Both the position numbers and the translations under genes were made by a program. The notes under the pieces are model-generated. The model was not told the origin of the DNA. It saw only the letters and a program-made list of their open reading frames with translations, and searched no databases. From Liolophura sinensis (taxonomy: Eukaryota; Mollusca; Polyplacophora; Chitonida; Chitonidae), in the NCBI RefSeq assembly GCF_032854445.1, contig NC_088299.1:903001-967000 (forward strand): a DNA stretch of 64,000 nucleotides, read 5' to 3'. This document shows positions 25,861-36,913 of the stretch, piece after piece; positions within the stretch are counted from its first letter, which is position 1, and every line of letters begins with the position of its first letter.

Positions 25861-25986
25861 CGGATGGTCGGTCATGGGATTCCCCCGGGTTCTGCTCGGT
25901 TTCCTCCTACCATAATGCTCGCCACCGTTGTATAAGTGAAATATTCTTAAGTATGGCATAAAACACCAATTAAATAAATAAATAAA
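25861..25986 (+). mobile_element. Family A SINE, 5'-truncated
   Basis: Starts at the CGGATGGTCGGTC core and ends CAATTAAATAAATAAATAAA. Flanked by an imperfect duplication resembling AAGACAGTCAACCAG at 25846-25860 and again before 26006. Confidence 0.85.
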
Positions 25987-26005
25987 GCAAGGACAGACCA
26001 ACCAG

Positions 26006-27968
26006 AGGTTGAGAAATAATTAAATGTAGTTACACTTAGGAAAGTCCTTTTTCTGGGAAAGTTTTGTGTTGAAGGCTAAGAATTACATTTGTCTCCAAGT
26101 TTTTTCAGAAAAGCAAATTGTTGTTCATTAGACATAAAAGCATGAGAGTAAACAAACTGTTTATTGCGCTTACAATTACATGTGTATTAGATAAAAATAT
26201 CAGATCGGGCGTCCCAAAAATTGGAAGAACTGTTGGGTATACAAGACATGTAAAAATGTAGACAACCCTCTGTGTGGGTTCAAATTTTGCCCCAATACAC
26301 CACATTGGAACTAAGTCTCCACGAGGAGATCTGGAGTCACTCAGTCTTTCATTGTGAATACTTTGTCCATGCCCTAAAACCTCGGTAGAGCTTGCAGAAA
26401 CAATCGTACAACACAGCGGCTTATGTCAATCTAATTTAAAACTGGAAATTGACCTGAAAACTTGGAAAAACCACACAGGGAGCTACAGGTCTGTACCCTG
26501 TCCCAGTGTAAATATTGGTTTCCTTTTCATTTAGGAGAAATCAATCTAGTGTATGTCAGGCAGCTTTTCCTATGCTTGACAGCTTTAACCATTTGAGGGC
26601 AGTGATCTACTTTCCTTCCTAAACCTGACATGATAAAAGGTACAAACCATTATTATTATTATTATTCCCTTCCAAAGGATTTTAAAAGAGTAAATTTAAT
26701 TGTTATGGAAAGAATCTGCGGGTAAAATAAGACCCAGATATACACGAAATCTAGACTTTCACCAACCTTCATCCAGTGCAGTAATGCTATAATGAACTGA
26801 CCCTGTGACAAATCAACCACTGTTCAATGAACTGATATATGACTGATACAAGGGTACTAAGATACATATACTCAGACAATTCCCAACACCCTATTAAATA
26901 TAGTTTTAAAAGAAAAATCAAATGACGACGTTTACAATACACTACACTACATCCTAAACTTGCTCATGCCTGCTTTAACAAGGGCTAAAGTGGGCTGATA
27001 CACCTGATAGAATGCTGTCATTCATCTTTAATCATTTGTACTCTGACATTCTAAGTAAAATTCCACTGACATATTGCATGCCGCCTCTGACACATAAATC
27101 TCTCTTTAATATCATGGATTTTTTAATTCTGATAAAAGCAACCTTGCACCTGAAGCATGAAGTCACAGGTCAGAGGTTTGTCTTCTGCATTCTCTCTCAC
27201 ATTCACACATCTTTTCCTACTGATTCAGAAAGTACGAGAAAAGTTTCTCTATTAAAAGTGAGAAATAAACAGACTGTAGGTGAAGTCACTTCCTTCAGAT
27301 AAATTAATGTAGTGTTTTCCTCGCAACAATCTAAATATAAACAATTCCCCCGAACAACTTCTGCAGGTTGTAATTAAAAATCCACACTGGTGTAACCCCA
27401 ATCAAGAAATACTTAGTCCACATATTACATACAAGTATCAAACTAACATACATGTCGTCTTTGTTTAACAAGGAAACACACCAATCGAAAATCAGCCAAC
27501 AATCACATACAGTCCAACAAGAAAAGTGAAAGGCAAAGGTTTTTGATCTAAATTTCAGAGTAAATACATGGTGATGATTTATGATGTTTCCGTTATTTTG
27601 TACATGCGTATGCAATTTGTAGCTAAGGTGGCTGACCAGAAATAAACTCCAAAAAATTTTCTACAATATGACATGACTTGTTCCCCTTGAAGCATGGAAC
27701 ATAGTGACATCACGGTCAACTGACAGCCAATGAAATCACAGAAACAGTTTTCAAAAACTGATAAGACCATACATTTTATGTACAACATGATAATGAGCAA
27801 CTGTAAAGATTTATATCGAAAATACTGAATTTATTTATTTTTTACAGAGAAAACTGTCAGCTTTTTACAGTAACACAAGAAGCATGTCATCAACAATTTT
27901 TGCAGAAATTGAAAGCAATGCATTTCATCTTTAATAGAAACATGATGCTGCATAAAGGTGTGACAAGG
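26006..27968. other. Gene-free AT-rich stretch
   Basis: A short (ATT)n run at 26652-26665; no supported gene. Confidence 0.45.
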
Positions 27969-28768
27969 TGCATGGACTCAGCTTCACACAAGGTACATGG
28001 ACTCAGCTTGACACAAAGTACATGGACTCAGCTTGATACAAGGTACACGGACTCAGCTTCACACAAAGTACATGGACTCAGCTTGATACAAGGTACACAG
28101 ACTCAGCTTCACACAAAGTACATGGACTCAGCTTCACACAAGGTACATGGACTCAGCTTCACACAAAGTGCATGGACTCAGCTTCACACAAGGTACATGG
28201 ACTCAGCTTGACACAAAGTACATGGACTCACCTTCATACAAGGTACACGGCCTCAGCTTCACACAAAGTACATGGACTCAGCTTGATACAAGGTACACAG
28301 ACTCAGCTTCACACAAAGTACATGGACTCAGCTTCACACAAGGTACATGGACTCAGCTTCACACAAAGTGCATGGACTCAGCTTGACACAAGGTACATGG
28401 ACTCAGCTTGACACAAAGTACATGGACTCACCTTCATACAAGGTACACGGACTCAGCTTCACACAAAGTACATGGACTCAGCTTGATACAAGGTACACAG
28501 ACTCAGCTTCACACAAAGTACATGGACTCAGCTTCACACAATGTACATGGACTCAGCTTCACACAAAGTGCATGGACTCAGCTTCACACAAGGTACATGG
28601 ACTCAGCTTCACACAAAGTACATGGACTCAGCTTCAAACAAGGTACACGGACTCAGCTTCACACAAAGTGCATGGACTCAGCTTCACACAAAGTGCACGG
28701 ACTCAGCTTCACACAAAGTGCACGGACTCAGCTTCACACAAAGTGCACGGACTCAGCTTCACACAATG
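27969..28768. repeat. 25-bp tandem repeat, about 32 copies, with 200-bp higher-order period
   Basis: Monomer ACATGGACTCAGCTTCACAC plus AAAGT. Variant monomers recur every eight units: CACCTTCATAC at 28221 and 28421, and GCTTGATACAAGG at about 28081, 28281 and 28481. All three plus frames stay open (MDSASHKVHGLS and relatives) because the monomer lacks stop codons. Not a protein gene. Confidence 0.97.
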
Positions 28769-29460
28769 AGGAATGTCACATCATCACGTTTAAGTTAATC
28801 AAAGCTATCGGTAGACAGAAACAGTATTTTCCTCATTAATGGTGAGAGATAGCGTAGTTCTGTACTTTGACATTTTATTTTATTAGAGACAAAGCAAAGA
28901 AAAAGGCAAAGTAAGAAAAAGGCCACGTAGAGAAAAGAAATTCCTCACAGAATATGGAGGAATTCAGTATGAGGCCTTAAAAAGGCCAATGTTAGCATGA
29001 AGCAGGTGAACGCATAAAACATTTACAGCGTTCCACTGATGGATAGCTGAGTTAATTCCACAGACCATCATACATCAAATAAACCACAAACTGCCTGTTT
29101 TTTTATGGCAGTAGTATCGTCAGTTACACAGGCCAAAAACAGAAGATATGGCATGGAAGGAAGGGGGAGCTAATCTATAGGAGTGGATAATGTCTGTTCA
29201 GCTTTTTCAAGCTTCACTGATTTATCAAGTTTTAAGCTTCCAGTTCCTGACTCTGCAAGTCCATGGCTGAGTGGCTGAATTTAGCCTTAGTGTGCCTATC
29301 AACTACATGGATTCTCACTGACAGCTTTCTAACACGGAATAGCCAACATTAACTAATAGAATGGTAAATGACTCACTTCACAACTTAACAAACCAGTCTA
29401 CTGTTCAACTTGATGATTGATTCAATGTGTAAAATGAGACTAGTTTGTCAAGTTCTGGTT
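28769..29460. other. Gene-free spacer between two arrays
   Basis: About 690 bp separating the 25-bp and 75-bp arrays. Nothing recognised. Confidence 0.45.
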
Positions 29461-30935
29461 GTAACATATCAGTCTGATTTACAAACAGAATCAGTCAGCG
29501 TGTCTGGCAGGTGATTACTGATTTTTATCAGCTGTGGCTGTCTGGTAGTCTGATTTACAGAGGGAATCAGTCAGCATGTCTGGCAGGTGACTACTGATTT
29601 TATCAGCTGTGGTTGTCTGGTAGTCTGATTTACAGAGAGAATCAGTCAGCATGTCTGGCAGGTGACTGCTGATTTAAACAACTGTGGCTGTCTGGTAGTC
29701 TGATTTACAGAGAGAATCAGTCAGTATGTCTGGCAGGTGACTACTGATTTAAACAACTGTGGCTGTCTGGTAGTCTGATTTACAGAGAGAATCAGTCAGT
29801 ATGTCTGGCAGGTGACTACTGATTTAAACAACTGTGGCTGTCTGGTAGTCTGATTTACAGAGAGAATCAGTCAGCATGTCTGGCAGGTGACTACTGATTT
29901 AAACAACTATGGCTGTCTGGTAGTCTGATTTACAGAGAGAATCAGTCAGCATGTCTGGCAGGTGACTACTGATTTAAACAACTGTGGCTGTCTGGTAGTC
30001 TGATTTACAGAGAGAATCAGTCAGCATGTCTGGCAGGTGACTACTGATTTAAACAACTCTGGCTGTCTGGTAGTCTGATTTACAGAGAGAATCAGTCAGC
30101 ATGTCTGGCAGGTGACTACTGATTTAAACAACTGTGGCTGTCTGGTAGTCTGATTTACAGAGAGAATCAGTCAGCATGTCTGGCAGGTGACTACTGATTT
30201 TATCAGCTGTGGCTGTCTGGTAGTCTGATTTACAGAGGGAATCAGTCAGCATGTCTGGCAGGTGACTACTGATTTAAACAACTATGGCTGTCTGGTAGTC
30301 TGATTTACAGAGAGAATCAGTCAGTATGTCTGGCAGGTGACTACTGATTTTATCAGCTGTGGTTGTCTGGTAGTCTGATTTACAGAGAGAATCAGTCAGC
30401 ATGTCTGGCAGGTGACTACTGATTTAAACAACTGTGGCTGTCTGGTAGTCTGATTTACAGAGAGAATCAGTCAGCATGTCTGGCAGGTGACTACTGATTT
30501 TATCAGCTGTGGCTGTCTGGTAGTCTGATTTACAGAGAGAATCAGTCAGCATGTCTGGCAGGTGACTACTGATTTAAACAACTATGGCTGTCTGGTAGTC
30601 TGATTTACAGAGGGAATCAGTCAGCATGTCTGGCAGGTGACTACTGATTTAAACAACTATGGCTGTCTGGTAGTCTGATTTACAGAGAGAATCAGTCAGC
30701 ATGTCTGGCAGGTGACTACTGATTTAAACAACTGTGGCTGTCTGGTAGTCTGATTTACAGAGAGAATCAGTCAGCATGTCTGGCAGGTGATTACTGATTT
30801 TATCAGCTGTGGCTGTCTGGTAGTCTGATTTACAGAGAGAATCAGTCAGCATGTCTGGCAGGTGACTACTGATTTAAACAACTGTGGCTATCTGGTAGTC
30901 TGATTTATACATAGAATCAATCAGCATACATGGCT
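29461..30935. repeat. 75-bp tandem repeat, about 20 copies
   Basis: TAGTCTGATTTACAGAG recurs every 75 bp from 29546 to 30896, with a degenerate first copy at 29471. Two monomer types alternate irregularly (TTTATCAGCTGTGG or TTTAAACAACTGTGG). Each monomer holds the inverted repeat CTGATT-9 nt-AATCAG. Stops occur in all frames. Confidence 0.97.
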
Positions 30936-30952
30936 GGCAGTTGATTATTTAG

Positions 30953-31172
30953 TTGATTGGTGTTTTATGCCGTATTCAAGAGTATTTCACTTATACGACG
31001 ACGGCCAGCATTATGGTGGGAGGAAACCGGGTAAAGCCCGGGGGGAAACCCATGACCATCCACAGGTTGCTGACAGACCTTCCCACTTACGGTTGGAGAG
31101 GAAGCCAGAGTTGGCCACTGTCGTATAAATGAAATATTCTTGAGCATGGCATAAAACTCCAATCAAATAAAT
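30953..31172 (-). mobile_element. Family A SINE with inverted tails at both ends
   Basis: From 30953 to about 31110 it is a family A SINE on the minus strand (tail at the left). The next 60 bp (to 31172) is the same SINE tail on the plus strand, ending CAATCAAATAAATGG. The outer 45 bp on each side are inverted copies of one another. It lies directly beside the 75-bp array. Confidence 0.85.
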
Positions 31173-32490
31173 GGCCTCTGAGGAAGACTTTCATGAACAA
31201 TTTATGTATCATTTCAGGTTCTACTCTGTAAATGAACACAAATGCATCCATGCAATTCGCCAATTATTTATTTAAATGTACGTATTTTATTTGTCTTAGC
31301 ACCATATACTCACTTATAACTGCAACTGGTTTAACGATACAGGTACATGTAACTGGCCGGATAGGGTGAATCACAGAACCTCACAGAAGATCATTGGTCA
31401 ATGTTGAACAATTCAGTTTCCCAGTTTTAGCGCCAAAAAACACTGTGCTCCTATACGCAGCTGTAGGGCACCCAAACTAATCAAGCTCTTTGAAAACCAA
31501 CTAGTAAACTGAACAAACATATGTTTTACAAATAAAAAGTTCTTTTCATACACATTTCTGTCATTCAAGAGCTCTCAGACAGAATCAATATAAGTACCAT
31601 TCTAGAAAAATTTCTTTATTCAGTCACAGTGTCATGTCTAAAGTGATCAGGGCTCACTTTCACACAACTTTTGTAAATCATTTTTTCAGAACTTTCCTCA
31701 TATTAAAATGACGTCTTATGACACTATAGACATGCATAGCCCAGACAACATCAACAAAGGTTACCCTATTTATGAAGTTTTATGAAAGTGGACCGGGACA
31801 AAAGCGTGTTCAGTAGGCCAGCAAAGGTTCTTAAATATCCAAGACAACTGATGAGATTCACATCTTTTAGGTCTAGAGGCATGTAAAAGGCTGTACCAAA
31901 CCTCAGGCAATAAACTATGGTTTTGATCCCATAAGAGGTGGAGTCTGGCTTGAGTTTTACAGCCTTATCCAGGTCGTGCCACGGGAGAGTTGCTGTGAGT
32001 AGTTTGATGCTGTCTCTGTTACCCTATCTTAGTTTCAACGCGACCTTATCCTGCCCTGGTAGCTGTTAGATCTAGATCCCTTCCTCCTCTGAGCAGACCT
32101 CAGACCTGAGGAGGACATCTATCACCACATATTTATCTGCTAAGGAAGGACCACAGCCTATTGTACCAAATCGTACCCTTTGGTCCCCAGGAGACGACAC
32201 CAAGGCTATACAATGATATTCATCAAAGAATCAGTGGTTGCGAATGTGGCAATTTTCTGAGCTCCCAGTGGCCCAAATCCCACGGAGGTTCACCTCATTT
32301 CCGTGGCAGTCAGACAAGTTCTCATCCATCATTTATTTTCCTTATAACTCAGCTAAAATACTGCAAGGCTCCAGCTAAAAACATCAGCATTTTAATATGA
32401 GGGCAAGTTTTTGAGACATGCAAAAGGTTTAATATCATGTTTTAAAACACACAAGAGGAAAACTAAGACATGATCATAACAATATAGTCA
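31173..32490. other. Gene-free stretch
   Basis: The part 31900-32330 has slightly higher GC and a plus-strand open frame (32161-32400), but no family resemblance or splice framing. Confidence 0.4.
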
Positions 32491-32503
32491 AGAGAAGGAT
32501 GGA

Positions 32504-32773
32504 TTTTTAAAATTTTTTTTATTTGGTGTTTTACGCCGTACTCAAGAATATTTCACTTATACGACGGCAGCCAGCATTATGGTGGGTGGAAACTGGGCAG
32601 AACCCGGGGGAAACTCACGACCATCCGCAGGTAGCTGACAGACCTTCCCACATACGGCCAGAGAGAAAGCCAGCATGAGCTGGACTTGAACTCATAGCGA
32701 CCGCATTGGTGAGAGACTCCTGGGTCATTACGCTGCGCTAGTGCGCTAACCAACTGAGCCACGGAGGCCCCGC
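32504..32773 (-). mobile_element. Family A SINE, full length
   Basis: Complete copy from tRNA-like head (minus strand GGGGCCTCCGTGGCTCAGTT) to tail. Perfect 13-bp target-site duplication AGAGAAGGATGGA at 32491-32503 and 32774-32786. Confidence 0.92.
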
Positions 32774-33066
32774 AGAGAAGGATGGAAAGTAATTCGGTAA
32801 CAATGAAGACATTTATGCACCATTTGCAACAAAATCCAGTATAGTTCCACTGACAAATAGTGAAAGTAGTGTTATCTCAATAAAATGAAATCGTTTTGCA
32901 ATGAGTATTTCAGCATTTATTATGTCATCATCAAGATCGAGCACCCCTGTGATGGCATACCAAATTCTCAATGGAATAAAGAAGACAAGACCTGGAGGAG
33001 AACATCTGAGAAATCACACTGTCACGTGCACAACACTTTATCCCTGACTTTCGATGCTCCATTTGG

Positions 33067-33088
33067 ACTGAGCCACGGAGGCCCCTAG
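33067..33088 (-). mobile_element. Family A SINE head fragment
   Basis: Only the first 20 or so bases (reverse complement of CTGAGCCACGGAGGCCCC) are present. Isolated stub. Confidence 0.6.
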
Positions 33089-33444
33089 AAATATTTGAAA
33101 ACTCCTTGTCACAATACATATGAGAGACCACATGTACCAGCAGTAAATAGCATGTACATGTGGCTCATCTCATCTTTAACCAAGGCTACTTCATCTTTTA
33201 TCAGCTATGAAGTCAAACAGATTCATCAGCTGGCGTTTAAAGAGAGTCATAAACTTTGCTGACTGTAGCCTTGTCTTTAATCAAAGTGGACGCTAAACAG
33301 TAAACTGGGCATAAGCAAGAGAAAATTACACAGTAAAATAGAATTGAAGAGGACTGGGGGTAATTTCACCAACAGAACATACATGTAACATTATGTAGAT
33401 ACTGTTACCAAGGCAACTAGCAGTTGCCACAATGTCGCCACTGC

Positions 33445-33560
33445 AATTGGACATGCACTTTGTAAAACAAACCCCAACACACTAGTCTATTGTAAATCAA
33501 ACCCCAAGACACTAGTGTATTGTAAAACAAACCCCAAGACACTGGTCTATTGCAATATAC
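33445..33560. repeat. ~35-bp tandem repeat, three copies
   Basis: TTGTAAA(A/T)CAAACCCCAA followed by (C/G)ACACTAGT(C/G)TA, three consecutive imperfect copies. Confidence 0.9.
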
Positions 33561-33738
33561 ATGTAGTGAAGAAGAAATTACACAAAAGATAAAATGCTGG
33601 CTCACTGCGACTCTCAGGCCACTGACCAATGAAGATGTCCCAATCTTGCTTTTTCAGATAGGGTTTTAAGTCAGGAATTTAGGTGGTAAAGGTGAGTGCT
33701 TTACTCCAATCACTCTGACTTCCTCCATCTGAGACCAC

Positions 33739-33813
33739 CATTATATAAGTGGAAAATTATCTGGTGTGTTGTAAAAAACCAATCAAATAAATAAATAAAT
33801 AAATAAATACACT
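33739..33813 (+). mobile_element. Family A SINE tail fragment
   Basis: Degenerate ATTATATAAGTGGAAAAT core followed by CCAATCAAATAAATAAATAA. Strongly 5'-truncated. Confidence 0.75.
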
Positions 33814-35541
33814 ATGTAAAATCTTTCTGTCAGTTTACAGTTTGCAGCTGAGATTGTCCTAACATGTTTGCACTGCAGCCTATCAGAGTTTCACTTTTGG
33901 CCGTAATCTTCTTCTAATAACCCTTGGCCAATATTTTAACCAGAAGTGGAACAATATAACATACCTGAAGGGCATGGCTATTTTCTAATGGTGTAAAAAA
34001 AAAGAGAAACCTTTCTGTCTTTTAAAGGACAATTAAAACGGACAACTGATAAACTTTCCCCCTTTTGTTTGATGAGTAATACACAATCACTTTTTTCATA
34101 TAACAGCGCCCTGTATAACGAGTGGTAGACGGCAACGCCTAGGTATAAGTCTCATTTCACACCCACAATACTACTCTAATTTTCAATCTTCCTCATATAG
34201 TTGCTTAGGGTGCATGGCCAAACACATTTCATTCTCCACCAAAGAGGCTTAGCCCATCATCTGAGTCACAGGCCATATCAAGGCTGTATTTATCCCATTT
34301 TACTCCAAGCCTGAGGGCCAAGCATTCAATCTACTTATCCTCTGCTAAAATCATGGTAAGATGACACAGACACATGCGTAGCTATTTAATACGAACCAAG
34401 TCTGACAAACAGAAACGACCATGACCTTGTTGTTGTTGTAAATTACAGTTTATCACTGACACTGTATGGAGGCACATTGGTTTCCCTGCTCAGGGTTTTG
34501 GCATATAAAAACATCTTTTCCATCAAAGAGATATATTGCTGATGGTGAAAAACTTGTGCTCTTCTTTTAGACGTCGTCTCCATCTTAAACGATGTATTTC
34601 GAAGCAAACCATGTACACATTCAAGGTAAAATGATTTCAAAATATTTCATTCTGTTTTGCTGAGGAAGGAGTGATGTCTTACTTGAACAGAATGATTCGT
34701 ATAAACATGTAGAATATTGTGGGTGAAAGAATGAATAAGACCTTCACATTATTCAAACTTGTCAAAATAGCGCTGAAAATGATCAAAATAAACCAGTTCT
34801 TCAGCATAAAATGCAATGCCCTGTCAAAACCCCAAAAAATGCTTCATGACGGAAAGCTGTTTCAAGACTAATGCCACAGCTCTGACTGAAAGTTTTCAAT
34901 GGTTCTACTTAATAAATAATTGATTTTTCCCCTGTGAATTGTGACGATGCAGAATATAGCAAGGAAGAGAACATTTTGTTACATAATGTATCATTTCTCT
35001 GCTTCACAAAAATACATTAGTGCTGCAGAAGTGATATTCAATCAAAGCAAGACTAACTGGGCCACGTAACTTCAGGCCTATTCCCATGATGTACACACAC
35101 TGGAAAATACAGTTAGTGCCCGAGAAATTTTTTAAAATTGATGTTGACACAAAACAGGCCGAATATTCTGACATTCAAAATTAAATGTGAAAGACATTTC
35201 ACAATTGTCCTCAAACAGTGTATTTTTTTCCTGTTCCATCATGTTCTTGCCAAGGTATGCCTGCAGTATTGCCTACATGGAATACAGCCATAATCAGTCA
35301 TCCCACCATTCAACACTCATTCCAACACTACAATCTGAAGTATGTACGCAGTCAAACCAGAGTTCCTCTTAGCACTGACCTACGTGTACACGTAGCCAGA
35401 AGGAATTATGGGCTAAATCCCGGTAAAATAAAAACAGATGACCACATCAAGTTTCTAATTTAGAATATTGCTCTATCCAGCAACAACATGAAACAAAATC
35501 CAATCTCTGCAACATTTAATTTATAAAGGCCTGCATAGATT
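33814..35541. other. Gene-free stretch
   Basis: No supported gene. The minus-strand open frame at 34443-34640 has no family resemblance. Confidence 0.4.
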
Positions 35542-35642
35542 GACAAGAGGGGTTCATAAGACAAGAGGGGTTCACAAGAGGGGTTCATAAGACAAGAGGG
35601 GTTCATAAGACAAGAGGGGTTCACAAGAGGGGTTCATAAGAC
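35542..35642. repeat. Short tandem repeat of GACAAGAGGGGTTCATAA
   Basis: Five to six copies of an 18-bp unit with some 12-bp variants (CAAGAGGGGTTC). Confidence 0.93.
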
Positions 35643-35722
35643 CACAGATGGTTCTCCTGCTATCTTCTCTGGCATCACAATATAAACTTATAATGGCCGA
35701 TCATGAAGTACTAATACTTAGA

Positions 35723-36416
35723 GTGAGTGAGTGCTAGGGGTTTAACGTCGTACTCAACAATTTTTCGGTCATGTGATGACGACTCACGAATATAATTAAA
35801 ACAACAGTCCTCCACACAGCTCTGGATAAGACTTTTCTATTCTTCATGAGATACTAATGTAATAAACACCAACATATCACACTACCAAGACACGGTCATG
35901 TCTGCAGTAGAAAACCATACCATGCCATGTCTTGTACAATAATCTCTTCAGGTCATGAAAAATATGAGCTGGCCAAAAGATTCAACAGAAAAACAACTGG
36001 ATATTGAAAAGATTGATTATATGATAACTCTAGTCTTCATTTTGTGGTTAGAAGCAGCCATGGCAAAATAGCATCTGGTAAAAAAACAACAGCCAAGGAG
36101 GCCTTCCACTTTCATATGACGACGAAGGAATCCTTATGTACGTGTAATGTTCCTCCTTGTTGCAGGACAGATTTCCACCGCTCTTTTATCTAGTCCTGCT
36201 TCACTGAGACGACTTACCGAAGGCAAGTAAGCCGCCCTGCCCGAGCCATTATACTGATAGGGGTCAACTAGTCGTTGCACTATCCCCTTCATGATGAACG
36301 CCAAGCGAGGAAGTTGCAACTTCCTCTTTTAAAGTCTTAGGTGTGACTCGATCAAGGATTGATCCTGGATCTACCTTTCCCGAAGCGGACGCTCTACCAA
36401 CTGTGCTATCCGGGCC
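35723..36416 (-). mobile_element. Chimeric family B SINE with 340-bp foreign middle
   Basis: On the minus strand: tRNA-like head and SINE body (36416 to about 36113), then about 340 bp shared with 6451-6797, then the SINE tail (about 35775-35723). The whole unit is bounded by one 16-bp duplication, AGTA(C/T)TAATACTTAGA, at 35707-35722 and 36417-36432. This suggests insertion as a single unit or a second insertion within a SINE. Confidence 0.85.
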
Positions 36417-36774
36417 AGTATTAATACTTAGAAGAGTAACAAATGGGATATGGTGAAATTAATAATGAAATAATCAACAACAAGAATGCCTACCATACAA
36501 GAAAAAGTTGTAACAGAATAAGTCAAACTAATGGCAACCTGCAAAAGTCACATCAAATTACAGACACACACACACCTGCAAACAAACAAATACATAAATA
36601 AATAATTGCACAAAATGCAAAAAGTCACACTTCCACCCAAGAAAGCATCATATAGTTTGATTTTCCAGATGTACATAGAGTGCTCCTTCAGACAGAAAAA
36701 TAAGGTCTGGACGAAATCTTCAAGTCATCATGACACAATTTCTGGTCTGACAAACACAACATCACTGTACTCAC

Positions 36775-36913
36775 ATTCATCTCGGAACTTAGGCTCGGAG
36801 TTTGGCGCCACACGAGAAAACATCCGAATGAGCTCAACGTGAACGGCATGCTGGTCCCGATACATAGGGTCATCAAGGAAGGTCTGTAACTGCATGTACA
36901 CTCTGTCCAGCAT
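36775..36913 (-). CDS. RELCH: RELCH exon 18 of window (last one found)
   Basis: 139 bp after an 8-kb intron, donor AAT|GTGAGT, phase 1. Encodes MLDRVYMQLQTFLDDPMYRD, then QHAVHVELIRMFSRVAPNSE and PKFRDE. A donor rather than a stop follows, so more coding exons must exist downstream (lower coordinates), but none was recognised. Confidence 0.92.

Noticed and set aside
27900-28839. Overlapping plus-strand frames with MDSASHKVHGLS repeats
   Set aside because: A 25-bp monomer without stops keeps all three frames open; not a gene.
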